A stretch of DNA of 64,000 nucleotides, taken from contig CAUYUJ010016059.1 in assembly GCA_963575745.1 (NCBI GenBank), forward strand, positions 2,097,349 to 2,161,348. Reading direction: 5' to 3'. The notes under the pieces were generated by a model, which had not been told where the DNA came from, did not search any database, and saw only the letters and a list, made by a program, of their open reading frames with translations. The DNA comes from Prorocentrum cordatum (lineage: Eukaryota; Sar; Dinophyceae; Prorocentrales; Prorocentraceae). Positions 22,881-32,158 of the stretch are shown in pieces. Numbering within the stretch: the stretch's first letter is position 1; each line of letters begins with the position of its first letter. The position numbers and the translations under genes were made by a program.

Positions 22881-23131
22881 GCGTCCGTCTGGCGGCGCCG
22901 CCGGCGCCGCCCCTGGCGCGCTCCCGCGCGCCAGGGAGGGGGATCCAGCGCCGATCCAAGAACGCGTGGGCCTCCGAGAAAGTATGCTCCTGCAGCTTGC
23001 TGTTACTCCTTGATCTCGACAGAGCTGGCCCCGAGGGGGTCGGAACCTCCTTGGGGCCGCGCATGGAAGCAGAAACCACACCGTCGGATGCCTGGGGGAG
23101 TGCTCCTGGCTCAAGGGTTAAGTCGGACCTG

Positions 23132-23260
23132 TCCCTCTACAGGGGGAATATCCAAAAATAGTCAAAAAATAATCAGGGGACTATTTTTTTCAGCATTTGG
23201 GGGGCATTTGTGGCGCATTTTTCAATTTTTGTTCGCCCAACATCCCCCCTGTAGAGGGGA
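23132..23260. mobile_element. Small TIR element E (about 130 bp, AT-rich interior)
   Basis: Left end TCCCTCTACAGGGGGAATAT; right end CATCCCCCCTGTAGAGGGGA. The inverted ends share CCTCTACAGGGGG. The interior is T/A-rich (ATTTTTTTCAG, TTTTTCAATTTTTG). No open frame. Target-site duplication is not clear. Consistent with a MITE or a foldback element. Confidence 0.7.
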
Positions 23261-23317
23261 TCCTCCTGGGTCGCCGGCCCAGCCGGCCCCCAGGGGATGC
23301 CTCCCGAGAGCCCACAG

Positions 23318-23455
23318 CCCGAACCCGAGCCCGAGCTCGAGCTCGAGAGCCCCCGCCCGAGCCCGAGCCCCAGCCCGAGCCCGAGCCCCAGCCCGAGCCG
23401 CCCGAGCCCGATCGCGAGCCCGAGCAGGGAGCCCGAGCCCCGGCGCGAGCAGCCA
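23318..23455 (+). repeat. CCCGAG hexanucleotide repeat
   Basis: (GAGCCC)n with CTCGAG variants. The proline- and glutamate-rich frames it produces are not supported as genes. Confidence 0.9.
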
Positions 23456-23664
23456 GGGACGCCCTTGGGCCAGGAGCGCACCCGGCAGCTCTGCCGAGCG
23501 AGGCGTGCCCGGGAGGGGGTCCCCCGGGGGCGCATCCCCGCGCGCGGCCGGGCGCCCCGCGTCGCGACCGCGCGGTGCGCGGACGAGCCTGACCGGCTGG
23601 GAAAAGGGCAGGTTTCAGCTACGCGCAGAGGGGGGCTCCTCAGAAGCAGCCTCTCTTCGGGCGA

Positions 23665-23815
23665 AGAGAACTATGCACATGCACCGATCCTGGCAAGGCC
23701 CATCCTTGACCCAGGATCGGTGCATATGCCTTCCTGGCGAAGGTAGGAGGGCGTATGCACCGATCCTGGCCTCAGGGTGGGCCTGGCCAGAATCGGTGTG
23801 TGTGCATAGTTCTCT
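23665..23815. mobile_element. TIR element D, copy 1 (nested palindrome, about 150 bp)
   Basis: Outer arms of about 30 bp: AGAGAACTATGCACATGCACC at the left, and its complement ending TGTGCATAGTTCTCT at the right. Inner arms CCAGGATCGGTGCAT and TGCACCGATCCTGG form a second palindrome. A second, diverged copy is at 24518-24652. Confidence 0.82.
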
Positions 23816-23929
23816 TTCCTCTATCTCTGGCAGAAGCTTTCCCCGCTCCCCCTACCCCCTTTGTGCGCGCCGCCAGAGGCTGGCCGTTCCCACCTCTTGA
23901 CCTCCTAGAGGGGGTCGGGGTAAAAGGGG

Positions 23930-24115
23930 TCGGAGCATCGCGCCGCATCGTTGAGGCATCGGCGACGCGGCCCGATGTGGAGCCCGACTTGCTCCACGCC
24001 GGCGTCGCCGATGCATCGCCGACGCATCGGTGATGCATCGCCGGTGCATCGGTGATGCATCGGTGAGACGGGGCGATCCTCCGATCATCTGCTCAGACCC
24101 CATCTGGAAGGCATC
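23930..24115 (+). repeat. GATGCATC-rich dispersed element, copy 4
   Basis: It is the longest core, with seven GATGCATC/GACGCATC-type units, then the tail GATCCTCCGATCATCTGCTCAGACCCC and GGAAGGCATC. Immediately followed by TIR element F. Confidence 0.85.
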
Positions 24116-24123
24116 TGAAAATC

Positions 24124-24309
24124 AGTATCGTTTATCCCACCCCCATCCCCATCCCCATCCCCTTCGAGACCCCCACCAAATTACCCCCCCAGTTGGGGAT
24201 ACACCCCTCGAAACCCGAAGGGGACGTCCTATATCCCCATCTAGGGTGGTAAATCGGCCAGTGGGGCCGAGGCCACGCCGGTGGGGATGGGGATCGGTTA
24301 AACGATACT
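24124..24309. mobile_element. Small TIR element F (about 186 bp)
   Basis: Ends AGTATCGTTTATCCCACC and GGTTAAACGATACT are inverted repeats; the next 15 bp (CCCATCCCCATCCCC / GGGGATGGGG) also pair. No open frame. Target-site duplication is uncertain. Confidence 0.8.
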
Positions 24310-24517
24310 CAGAAAAGGCAGCTCGGCCGTTCCCATGCCAGCCACCAAACGTCTCAAAGACATCGGCGCGGCGATTGGTCAACTTTTTCTGCCCAATGGG
24401 GGCCCTTGCCTGGCCACGGGACCGCCGTAAACGTTTCTGGGGACCCCGCATTGGACACAAATCAAGTTGATGGATACTTGGGAATCTTCTCCGTAGTGTC
24501 GAGCGACAGGAGCTACT

Positions 24518-24652
24518 GACACACCAATCTCGGCCAGGCCCATCTTCGGCCCAGGGTCGGTCCATCGCGTGCCTTCCTGGCCATGCCAGGATGAGGTTTG
24601 CGTCGATCGATCCAGGACCCACGGCGTGCCTGGCCAGGATTGGTGCATGCGC
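24518..24652. mobile_element. TIR element D, copy 2 (diverged)
   Basis: TGACACACCAATCTCGGCCAGG at the left; CCTGGCCAGGATTGGTGCATG at the right. The interior GGCCCAGGGTCGGTCCATCG corresponds to the inner palindrome of copy 1. Outer arms are partly lost. 24653-25127 shows no gene. Confidence 0.7.
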
Positions 24653-25127
24653 AAAGTGCAAAGTCCTCATGTTGGGAAAGGCCTAAAAGGGCACAGCGAG
24701 GTCAAAGCTGGGCACCCCGTCATGGAAGTACGAGGCCAGATCGGCATCTTCACGATGCCGCATCCCAAACACGCACATCTCCCTGCACCAGAGAAGGGCC
24801 AGCGGAGTTCTCGTTGGCCCTCATAATATTTCCTGTTCCTTCCTCCTCCCTGTTCCCTTCCTCTGGTTGTCATGCGTATTCCAACCTCTCCTCCTCCCGC
24901 GCCTCTGTCAAACCTCCCTTACGTCGCCGCCACTGTGGCTCGCAAGGGTCCTTGAGCTACTTGGTGCGCGGGCCACGGGCGCGCGCTGGCCCCCGTAAAA
25001 TGGGAAGAGCACGTACTCTTTCTTAGTACGGGTCCCACTTTTTGTGCTACGTGCCTCTCTGTATTCCATACAGTTACCCCCGTACACTCCACAATGGCAG
25101 CGAAACGCGTGGTTCCGATCCACGAGG

Positions 25128-25392
25128 GGGGCGAATCGACACCTCGACAGACCTACCCAGCGCACGGGGTCCGCACGCGACGCCCCGCCCACGGGGCGAG
25201 ACCTCGGCAGACCCGGCCAGCGCACGGGACGCCCACGCGGCGCCCGCGGCCCCCCACCAAGCAAGACTTCGGCAGCCCACCCAGCTCATGGGCCGTCCAC
25301 GAGGCGCCCACAACCGCTCACCAGGCGAGACCTCTGCAGGCCGTTCCCGCGCAAGGCGGTGCCACGAGGCGCCCATGGCCGCCCACTGACCG
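25128..25392 (+). repeat. 63-bp minisatellite array, 5' part (insertion target)
   Basis: Units of 60-65 bp marked by CGGCAGACCCGGCCAGCGCACGG at about 25146, 25206, 25269 and 25334. The same array continues at 31950-32158 after the retrotransposon, in the same orientation. Confidence 0.9.
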
Positions 25393-25408
25393 AAGTCTCC
25401 GCAAACTC
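25393..25408 (+). repeat. Target-site duplication, 5' copy
   Basis: AAGTCTCCGCAAACTC. It matches 31934-31949 (AAGTTTCCGCAAACTC) at 15 of 16 positions. Removing 25409-31949 leaves a continuous minisatellite array, as expected for an empty site. Confidence 0.88.
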
Positions 25409-25409
25409 T

Positions 25410-25431
25410 TCCGTAGCCATTTTGGCTCAAG
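25410..25431 (+). other. Dinoflagellate spliced-leader sequence (genomic, within retroelement)
   Basis: TCCGTAGCCATTTTGG followed by CTCAAG, identical to the conserved 22-nt dinoflagellate leader (first base D = T). It sits one base inside the target-site duplication, so it is the element's 5' end and not an SL RNA gene. It is not followed by the GT donor and Sm-site context of an SL RNA gene. Confidence 0.95.
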
Positions 25432-25432
25432 G

Positions 25433-25451
25433 TCCGTAGCCTCGGCTCAGG
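25433..25451 (+). other. Relict second spliced leader, degenerate
   Basis: TCCGTAGCCTCGGCTCAGG. It aligns with the leader if the ATT-region is deleted and one base near the end is changed. It directly follows the intact leader. Tandem intact and relict leaders are the known signature of repeated trans-splicing and retroposition. Confidence 0.8.
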
Positions 25452-25547
25452 ACCTGGCCTCAGTGGCAAGGGGGAGCAGCGGCCCCCACAGTGCCCCTCG
25501 TTTGCCTGGCCAGACGAGATTTCATTTTGGCGTGTCGCGCGCGCGTG

Positions 25548-26819
25548 ATGGTCCCAGATCCGCCCAAGGGGCCTCCTCGTCAGCCGCGTGACCGCCCGCA
25601 TCCGCAGAGTGGTTACAAGACGTGCTATGGCAAGAACTCGTGCGGCTACCAGTATAACCTGGTGGAGTGGAGCAGGTGTTTTCGCTGTAAGAAGTGGATT
25701 CGCGATGTTGTTGTTCGTGACACTGTCAAAGGGCCTCCGAGACCCTGGAGAACAGGCGAGCAGCAAGCTCAGGACGCATGGCAGCTGGTCGGCAAGAGTG
25801 GCCGAGGCCGTAAAGGTGGTTCCATGTCCGATCACGACGCTGCTGATTCCCCAAGTGGAGGTGCACCTGCCAAGCCTGGTCCTGGGTTCGGCAAAGGAGG
25901 CGCTGCTACTCGCTCCAAGGGGAAAGGCGCTGAGAACAACAGGGCGGCCAAGCAGGAGTACTTGTCGGCCGCAATTGAGCAGCTCACCCTGGCAGGCCTT
26001 GGGCCCGAGCACCCACCGGCTGCGGCAGCGACGGCCCAGATCCCAGTCGTGTCCGCCGCGCCAGATGACAACCAGGGCCAGACGCCTTGGATGCGGGTGC
26101 GATCGCATCAGGACAAGTTGGCCCACTACCAGGGCCAGCTTCAGTCGGCGCAGTCCACGGAGGCTTCGATCAAGCAGAAGCAGGCCGAGCTCGAGCAGGA
26201 CCTTGCTGAGTGCCTGGAGTCTCAGAAGAAGTTGGCGGAGTCTGTCAAGCGCGAGGAGGAGGAGTTGCAGCGGCTTCATCGCCGCGCCGTCCTTCACCCT
26301 GTGGGAGCTGATGGGAAGGCGGCCATCGCGGACTTGGTCGAGACCTTGTTCGGCCATCTCCCTGTTGGTTTCAAGTCGGCGAAGGCGGCCCAGTTCCAGT
26401 CGGCGGTTGACCTCCTCGGGCATCTGTCCGCGGCAGGGCTCCAATTCCAGCAGGAGGAGGAAGCGCGCCAGCGGCAGGAGGCCGAGGCGGCGGCCCAGCG
26501 GGCGGCTGCTGGCTGTGATGCTAGTGATGCTGGGGCTACTCCGACGTCGGCGATCGACTCCAGGGTTGCCGAGGATTGCAAGCAACAGCTCCAAGATCTC
26601 ATGCAGGGTGGCAAAGCTGGGCAGTATGAGGGCCTTTTCAAGACGATGCTGGGGTCCCTGGAGAACCCCGCGGCCCTCGCCAAGCGCCCCAGGCGTGAAC
26701 CCCCAGCGCCTGCGGCGGCAACTGCACCTGAAGGTCATCATGTTCATGGTGCTGGGGCTGGCCAAGGCCCTGGTGCTGATGCTCCCGCAGCTGCAGGTGA
26801 TGGACCTCAAGGGGGGTAA
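25548..26819 (+). CDS. Retrotransposon ORF1 protein (nucleic-acid binding, coiled coil)
   Basis: 423 codons from ATG 25548, the first ATG in this frame after the leader. N-terminus: a four-cysteine motif C26-x5-C32-x11-C44-x2-C47 (KTCYGKNSCG, RCFRCKKW), probably a zinc ribbon. Residues 60-110 are basic and Gly/Ser-rich. A heptad-rich coiled coil spans about 183-245 (KQKQAELEQDLAECLESQKK). A helical, probably globular part spans about 250-330. The tail is Pro/Ala-rich. This matches the expected LINE ORF1 role of multimerising and coating the element RNA. The stop TAA is separated by one base from the ORF2 ATG. The frame is intact. Confidence 0.82.
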   Translation: MVPDPPKGPPRQPRDRPHPQSGYKTCYGKNSCGYQYNLVEWSRCFRCKKWIRDVVVRDTVKGPPRPWRTGEQQAQDAWQLVGKSGRGRKGGSMSDHDAADSPSGGAPAKPGPGFGKGGAATRSKGKGAENNRAAKQEYLSAAIEQLTLAGLGPEHPPAAAATAQIPVVSAAPDDNQGQTPWMRVRSHQDKLAHYQGQLQSAQSTEASIKQKQAELEQDLAECLESQKKLAESVKREEEELQRLHRRAVLHPVGADGKAAIADLVETLFGHLPVGFKSAKAAQFQSAVDLLGHLSAAGLQFQQEEEARQRQEAEAAAQRAAAGCDASDAGATPTSAIDSRVAEDCKQQLQDLMQGGKAGQYEGLFKTMLGSLENPAALAKRPRREPPAPAAATAPEGHHVHGAGAGQGPGADAPAAAGDGPQGG

Positions 26820-26820
26820 C

Positions 26821-27279
26821 ATGCTCGGCAAGGTGTCCGAGGTGGCGCTGAATTCTCTCTCGAGATCCCCTTCGGCGTCTGGCCCATCATCGCGCGCGCC
26901 TGAGGTTTCGGCGGGAGCGAGAGGCAGGCCCGCCAGGACCGCGACCGCTTCGATGGAGGTCGCGGGGAAGCAAGGCCCCCAGATTTGTGGCGAAGCTGGG
27001 GCCTTGCGAGGGGGGCTGGAGACTCGTGCCTGCCAGCCGCTTTCCCAGCCTCAGGAATGTATCCTTTCCCCATCGGCATCTCCAGCGGAGGGCCTTCCTT
27101 CGACTAGGCCAGGTCGACAGCATAGACGACATGAGGTCTGGAGGATCTGCTCGTCTAGTATTACCTCGTGGGGAGTGGAGTGCGACAAGGGCTCCAGGGT
27201 CTCACGCAGGCCTTTCTTAGAGCTGATTGACGCCGTGGAGTCCGATTTGTTTGTTGTTCCAGGAGCACCGCCAGACTGA
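26821..27279 (+). pseudogene. ORF2 segment 1: leader and start of endonuclease
   Basis: ATG 26821 follows the ORF1 stop after a single C (TAACATG), suggesting reinitiation or coupled translation. The first 110 residues are low-complexity. SITSWGVECDKGS then aligns with the N-terminal endonuclease motif, with Ser where a metal-binding Asn is usual. FLELIDAVESDLFVV leads up to the next conserved block. The frame then runs into PGAPPD and a stop at 27279. Moving one base at CC (about 27259) gives QEHRQ in the next frame, so one inserted C explains the break. Confidence 0.75.
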
Positions 27280-27628
27280 GTTTCAGCTGGCGGACGTCCA
27301 GCATGCCACGCGGAAGGCAGGGCTGAATTCTTTGCTATCCCCAGCGGCGCCGTCGGGTCGTTCAGAGCCTGGCACGTCTGGAGGAGTGGGCATGGCTACA
27401 CCGAAGCTCTGGGGCCTCAAAGGCCTCGGCGCTGTCCCCCCTGGTATTGCTCTACCTCCTGATCATCGGTTTCGGCTAGGTCTCTGGGGCGGTTTATGCA
27501 CGGGCGGAGTCGTCGTCGGTTCAGTCTGCTTACGCACGGGGATCGGTTGCAGGGGCCAAAACCTCACCCTCCTTCACAACATCGGGGAAGTTCCCCGTGC
27601 GTACGGGATGCCCTTCGCAGCTTATTGA
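27255..27628 (+). pseudogene. ORF2 segment 2: endonuclease middle
   Basis: Reads LFQEHRQTEFQLADVQHATR, containing the catalytic Glu motif QEH. SGGVGMATPK and GGVVVGSVCLRTGIG (strand-loop core), then LLHNIGEVPRAYGMPF follow. In the family the next residues should be a GDWN/GDFN catalytic motif. Here the frame instead ends in AAY-stop and the sensible reading jumps frame to QLIESGWL, so roughly ten residues including GDxN seem to be missing. The copy should be endonuclease-dead. Confidence 0.75.
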
Positions 27629-28750
27629 GTCTGGGTGGTTAGGGGACCTCCAGGCTGACGTGGTTTTCGATGATGCTCATTGGACGTGCCAGCTTGGAAC
27701 ATCTCGATCATCTATCGACTATTTAGTTGTATCGAATGTGCTCAAGCCTGTTGTTGACCGTTGCTGCGTGGCGGCATGGTCGACTTGCGCGAGGCCGCAC
27801 CGCCCAGTTGTGCCGGCAATCAGTGGCAGCCCCAGGCAGGCGACGGCACCCAGGCTGAAGAAAACATCGGCGCTCCCTTTATACCGTCCGATTGGGCGCG
27901 ACCCTAGGCCACTGGAGTGGGATGATTTCCTGGAGGTTTTCAAGAGCGGCAAGTGTTCAAACTATGTGTTGGATACTGTCACCTCCCAGTGGGTTCAGAG
28001 GGCCGGACTTATTTTAACTCGTGTACTCCAGGTGGGAGACGATCCACGATATCGAGGACGAGGAAGCCCCCCCAAGGTGGTCCAGGCCCCCCTGCTAGGC
28101 CCGCCCGCGTCCACCCATCCCAGGGCCATCGGCGAAGGTCGGATGTGGAGGGTGTTCGGGAGGCGGCTCCAGGACATTTTGTCCCTCTGGCATGGGCCAC
28201 GGCCTACCTTGGGGGGGTTACAGCAAGCTGGGCTTATTCTGAGGAAGTTGGTGAACTATGTGTCCCCGTTCACTGACTGCAAGCACTGGGAGCCCTGGAG
28301 GCTTAGGATATTGGCGGCCAACCCGGCTGCAACCTCAGAGCTCAACGAGTTGATTTGGCAGGTCCGCAAGTGGGCCCAAGAACATGAGCACCACGCGGCT
28401 TCGGAGAGGGCCAGGGCTTGGAGAAGCTGGGCGGCTGAGGCTCTCACTGGCGGGGCTCGTCTGGGACACAGGTGCACCAAAGACGTCCCCAAGTGGGCTA
28501 CGTGTGGGCTCTCGCAATTCTCAGGGCCACATGGTGCCCCTCTGGGTGTCTTGGAAGAAGCCGAAGCACGAGCTCAAAATTGGCATAAGCATTGGGGAGT
28601 AGGACAAGTATTTCCTGATCATGATTTCAGCTGGTGCGAAGATGAACCCGAGCTTGGGCCCCCAACGCGCGAGAAGCTTGCAGCCCTGATTCGGTCGTAC
28701 AGTACGCACACGGCTGCTGGGGCATGTGGCCTTCATCTTCGGCACTGGTC
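27605..28750 (+). pseudogene. ORF2 segment 3: endonuclease end and linker to RT
   Basis: The frame reads QLIESGWLGDLQADVVFD, SRSSIDYLVVSNVLKP (the SxIDY motif) and RPHRPVV (the catalytic His near the endonuclease C-terminus). A 300-residue linker follows (MWRVFGRRLQDI, ARAWRSWAAEAL, WHKHWGVG, LAALIRSYSTHTAAGACG). At the T run 28748-28754 the frame must shift by one base, to join LRHWSF with FLDEG of the RT. Confidence 0.78.
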
Positions 28751-31700
28751 TTTTTCTGGACGAAGGCGCCGTTGCAGTTTTCTTGTGCATCTGGGAGCAG
28801 ATGCAGCGCCTGATCCACGTGCCCAGGTGTTGGGCGTTGTTGCTCATCGCTCTCCTGCCCAAGCCACCTCCAGACGGGGGGGATCGGCCTATTGGTATCT
28901 TCCCGTCTCCTCTCAGGATGTGGTCCAGATGGGCCCGCTGGAAAGTTGCTGGCCCCTGGGAAGTCGATCACCCTCGGAGTTTTTGGTTTGGAGATTCTGG
29001 GGCGTCATGTGATATTTGCGTTTGGAAGCAGAGTTTCAAGGCGGAGTTGGCTCGGGACCAGGGCAAGGCGGCAGGTCCTAAGTTGCTAGACTTAGTCAAA
29101 GCATATGAACACGTGCCTCAACATGTGCTTGCCGCCGCTGCCCGTAGACATCGTTTCTCTGAGAAAACGTTACGTTTCCTCCTGACCACCTACAGCTTGC
29201 ACAGGACGGTCTTATTCGAGGTGATTGCGACAGAGGTGGTCTCGACCAATCGTACCATCGTCGCAGGATGCAGTTGTGCTACTTCGCTGCTGCGGCTCGT
29301 GCTCCTCTCCCCTGCTGATGCCGTTGTTCAGCATTATGCTTCCGTCGATCTCGCGACTGTGGTCGATGATTGGCAGCTTCAAAGGGTAGGGGGCGCTTGG
29401 GAGGTGGCTCACGATCTCAAGGGTGCTGAGAACCTCCCCCCTCCGAGCTGCTCCAGATCGGGCTCACCATATCGCCCCCCGAAAAAACACCAGACGGTCG
29501 TCGGTCAGAACCTTCGGAGCGTCGCTCGCAAGGTCGACCCGTCTTCGGCGAAGTTCTTGACCAGATCGGTACGCATCTTGGGACTAGATTTCGGGGGTGG
29601 TCATCGTGTCTTACATGTTGTTCGGGCAAAGCGGTTGGGCAAGATGTCTTCCAGGGTCTCTCGGTACAAACGACTGGCTCAAGCTGGGGGCAAAACTTTC
29701 AAATTGGTCCAGACGGGCCTCAAACCTGGGATGCTATGGGGTGTCGGTGTGCACGGGGTCAGTCACACACATCTGTTGAGGGCTCGGCAGATAGCTCGAG
29801 CTGGCTTCGTGCACAGGCACACAGGCAGGTCCTTGTCTCTCGATCTTATAATCGCTGGCCGCCAGATCGACCCAGCCTACGAGTGCAATCGTGGGCCGAT
29901 TTTCTACTGGATGCGTGCACTGTGGGACGGATGGGCGGCGAGATCTGACATGGCACGTCTTCTGAGCGGGGCTTGGGCTCGTCTTTCGGCGCTCCCGGAG
30001 AATAAGGTTTGGTCCGGCATTCGTGGGCCCCCGTCGGCCCTTGTGGGCGCGATGGCGCGTTTAGGATGGAAGTTTTTGGGCCCGTTCCGCTGGTTGACCC
30101 ATCGCGGTCCTGTGTTCATCGAGAAAATGTCGCCGCGAGATGCGGGTAGGTTGGCTGATGAAGCGACCGAGCGTTGGATTTGGCAGCAGGTTTCGGCGAA
30201 GCATTCGTCATTGGCCTCGCTGTGTCCTCATCCTCCTCTCCTCGAGCCTCTGAGGCCCCTCCTCCTTCCCGCCTCGCTCAAAGGCCCCGACTGGACCCCC
30301 GAGCATCAAGGGCTCCTCAAGTGTTTTTTTTTTTTTGCGGGAGGTGTTTGGTTTCAAGAGCGGCTATATGAAGCTGGTGGAGCGATTAATCTTGAGTGCC
30401 TTGCGTGTAAGAGCGTCGGCTCCACCTGGCACCGCTTTAATGGTTGCCCTGTGCACTCGGAGTACCGTCGGGATTTCAAGGCAGGCTTCGAGTTGGCCAG
30501 TCAGATGCTTGAGTTGGCGAAGACGACAGCCGACCGCTCGCTGCTTTGGACCCGTTTTCTCGTCCCTGATCCGTCCTGGCTTTTTCCGAGCCCTGGCCCC
30601 GAGGAGCGAGTAGTGTGGACCCTTCGGTCGCCTGATTTGCTGCTCGATGTGCATGTGTTTGGAGATGGCTCGGGTGTGCATGGGCAATACTGTCGTCTTA
30701 GGAGATGTGGTTGGGGGGTGTGCTCGTTCGACTCCCAGTGGAAGGAGGTCGCGAGGATGCATGGACCGCTACCCATGTTGTTTCAGACTGTGCCCGCAGC
30801 GGAGCTCTTCAGTTTCCCCATGACCCTCCGTTATATGGGAGCTCAGCTGAAATTTTTCACCGACTGCAAGCCACTTGTAGATGTGTGGCGCCAGGGGTCA
30901 GGAGCTGGCACGGATGCTGGCGACCCCATGGCCTACTTATGGAGGGAGGTTTGGAGGTTGGTGTCGGACCGTGGGGTGGAGGCGGTGGAGGTGACTCACG
31001 TCAAAGCTCACTCGCCTGTGTCCGCCGTCGCGGATGGCCTTCTCACGGCGTGGCAGCGCTTCGACAACGCTCAGGCCGACACGTCTGCCAAGCGCGGTGC
31101 TGCAATGCACCTCGACGCGAAGATGCTGCGCGATGCTCACCGTGCCTCGCGTGGGGCTGTCAAGACGGTCGCCCAGTTTTGCACGCGCGTCGCGGCGAGG
31201 ATAGGCAATGCCACCCCGCTGGACGCTCAGGCACAGGCGCTGGGCAGGGTCATCGGAACCATCGAAGGAGGTTTCGGCCCGCCTAGGCCGCATTCTCGTT
31301 TTGATCCAGCGGTCGCATTGCGTGGCCGACGTTTTCGCTGCACGGCGTGCCTTCGGTCGGCGAAGGCCCGACTCACGCTGCGCAAGCTAAAGTGCCAAGA
31401 CAGGGCTGGCATGCACTCGCTTCATCGGACGGGGCCAGTTTTGTTTTGTTCCTTGTGCGGGGCGTATTCTGAGAAACGCAGCCAGGGCCCCTCTGTGGAA
31501 CGCCTGCCGAGACAGCACAGGCTAGGCACACAGGTGAAGGATTCTCGTTTCTACCGCCTTCAGAACCTGCTGGAAGGTTGCCACCCTAACAGATCAAGTT
31601 TGTTTCTTGGGCCTCCGATTTTGCTGCGGAAGAGGAGGCTCGACGAGACGGCTAGCATGCCGCCGCTTCCCTCGCTCCCTGAGACCGATGGGGTTGGGGG

Positions 31701-31863
31701 TGGGTCGGAAGTGGGGGTGGGGTGGTCGGGGCAGGAGCATTTCTCTCCTCCTGTGTCCCAGGCTGCATCGGCCTTGTGGGAGGACCTGTCAGGCCTCCCT
31801 AATGCCAGCGATTCGGACGACGACGACGACCTCTCCCGCTTTGCGAGGAGCTGGGTCGAATAG
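28745..31863 (+). CDS. ORF2 segment 4: reverse transcriptase, RNase H and zinc motifs
   Basis: About 1040 codons, uninterrupted to TAG 31861-31863. RT: LLIALLPKPPPDGGDRPIGIFP, motif A LDLVKAYEHVP (Asp near 29089), RTIVAGCSCATSLLRL (motif B) and VVDDWQLQ (motif C, 29359-29370), so both catalytic aspartates of the YxDD box are kept. Then WTPEHQGLLKCF and a C-x2-C-x7-H-x4-C knuckle (CLACKSVGSTWHRFNGC). RNase H: VFGDGSG, AAELFSF, FFTDCK and NAQADTSAK give the D-E-D-D set. C-terminal Cys/His motif: CTACLRS...HSLH...CSLCGAYS. It would copy the element RNA. The start is arbitrary, because the frame continues from segment 3 by a frameshift. Confidence 0.88.
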
Positions 31864-31933
31864 CGTCTCCGTCGCTGGCCTCAATCATTTTTTAGCAGGT
31901 TAGTACGCGTGCGGCTGGTCTTTGTCAGAGCAA

Positions 31934-31949
31934 AAGTTTCCGCAAACTC
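31934..31949 (+). repeat. Target-site duplication, 3' copy
   Basis: AAGTTTCCGCAAACTC, one mismatch to 25393-25408. The minisatellite resumes directly (GCCCAGCGCACGGGG). Confidence 0.88.
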
Positions 31950-32158
31950 GCCCAGCGCACGGGGCGCCTAGCGACTTCCGCGCGCTCTTCCAGCGCACGG
32001 GGCGCCCACGAGCCGCCCAAAACCGCCCACCAATCGAAACCTTTGCAAGCCCACCGAGCGCACGGGGCGTCCCAAGAGTCGCCCACGAAGGCCAGGGCGC
32101 CCACGAAGCCCCCCACGGTCGCACACCGCGTGAACCCTCGGCAAGCCCACCATTTGCG
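31950..32158 (+). repeat. 63-bp minisatellite array, 3' part
   Basis: Continuation of 25128-25392, with CAGCGCACGGGGCG at about 31952, 31993 and 32057. Confidence 0.88.

Larger units (their letters stand above)
25409..31933 (+). mobile_element. Near full-length non-LTR retrotransposon with a spliced-leader 5' end
   Basis: A 6.5-kb insertion in a 63-bp minisatellite, flanked by 16-bp duplications. It starts TTCCGTAGCC, that is, with the dinoflagellate spliced leader. A truncated second leader follows, then ORF1 (25548-26819) and ORF2 (26821-31863, APE-like endonuclease, RT, RNase H, zinc motifs). A 70-bp 3' tail has no poly(A) beyond a short A run at 31932-31935. ORF2 has three frameshifts and a loss in the endonuclease, so this copy is not autonomous as read. 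The 5' structure implies that integration used a trans-spliced RNA. Confidence 0.93.

Noticed and set aside
23100-23125. CTGGCTCAAGGG as the 3' end of a relict spliced leader
   Set aside because: Match is limited to about 8 bases with no CCGTAGCC upstream.
24124-24310. CAG as a target-site duplication of element F
   Set aside because: The candidate bases overlap the inverted repeat itself, so they are not independent evidence.
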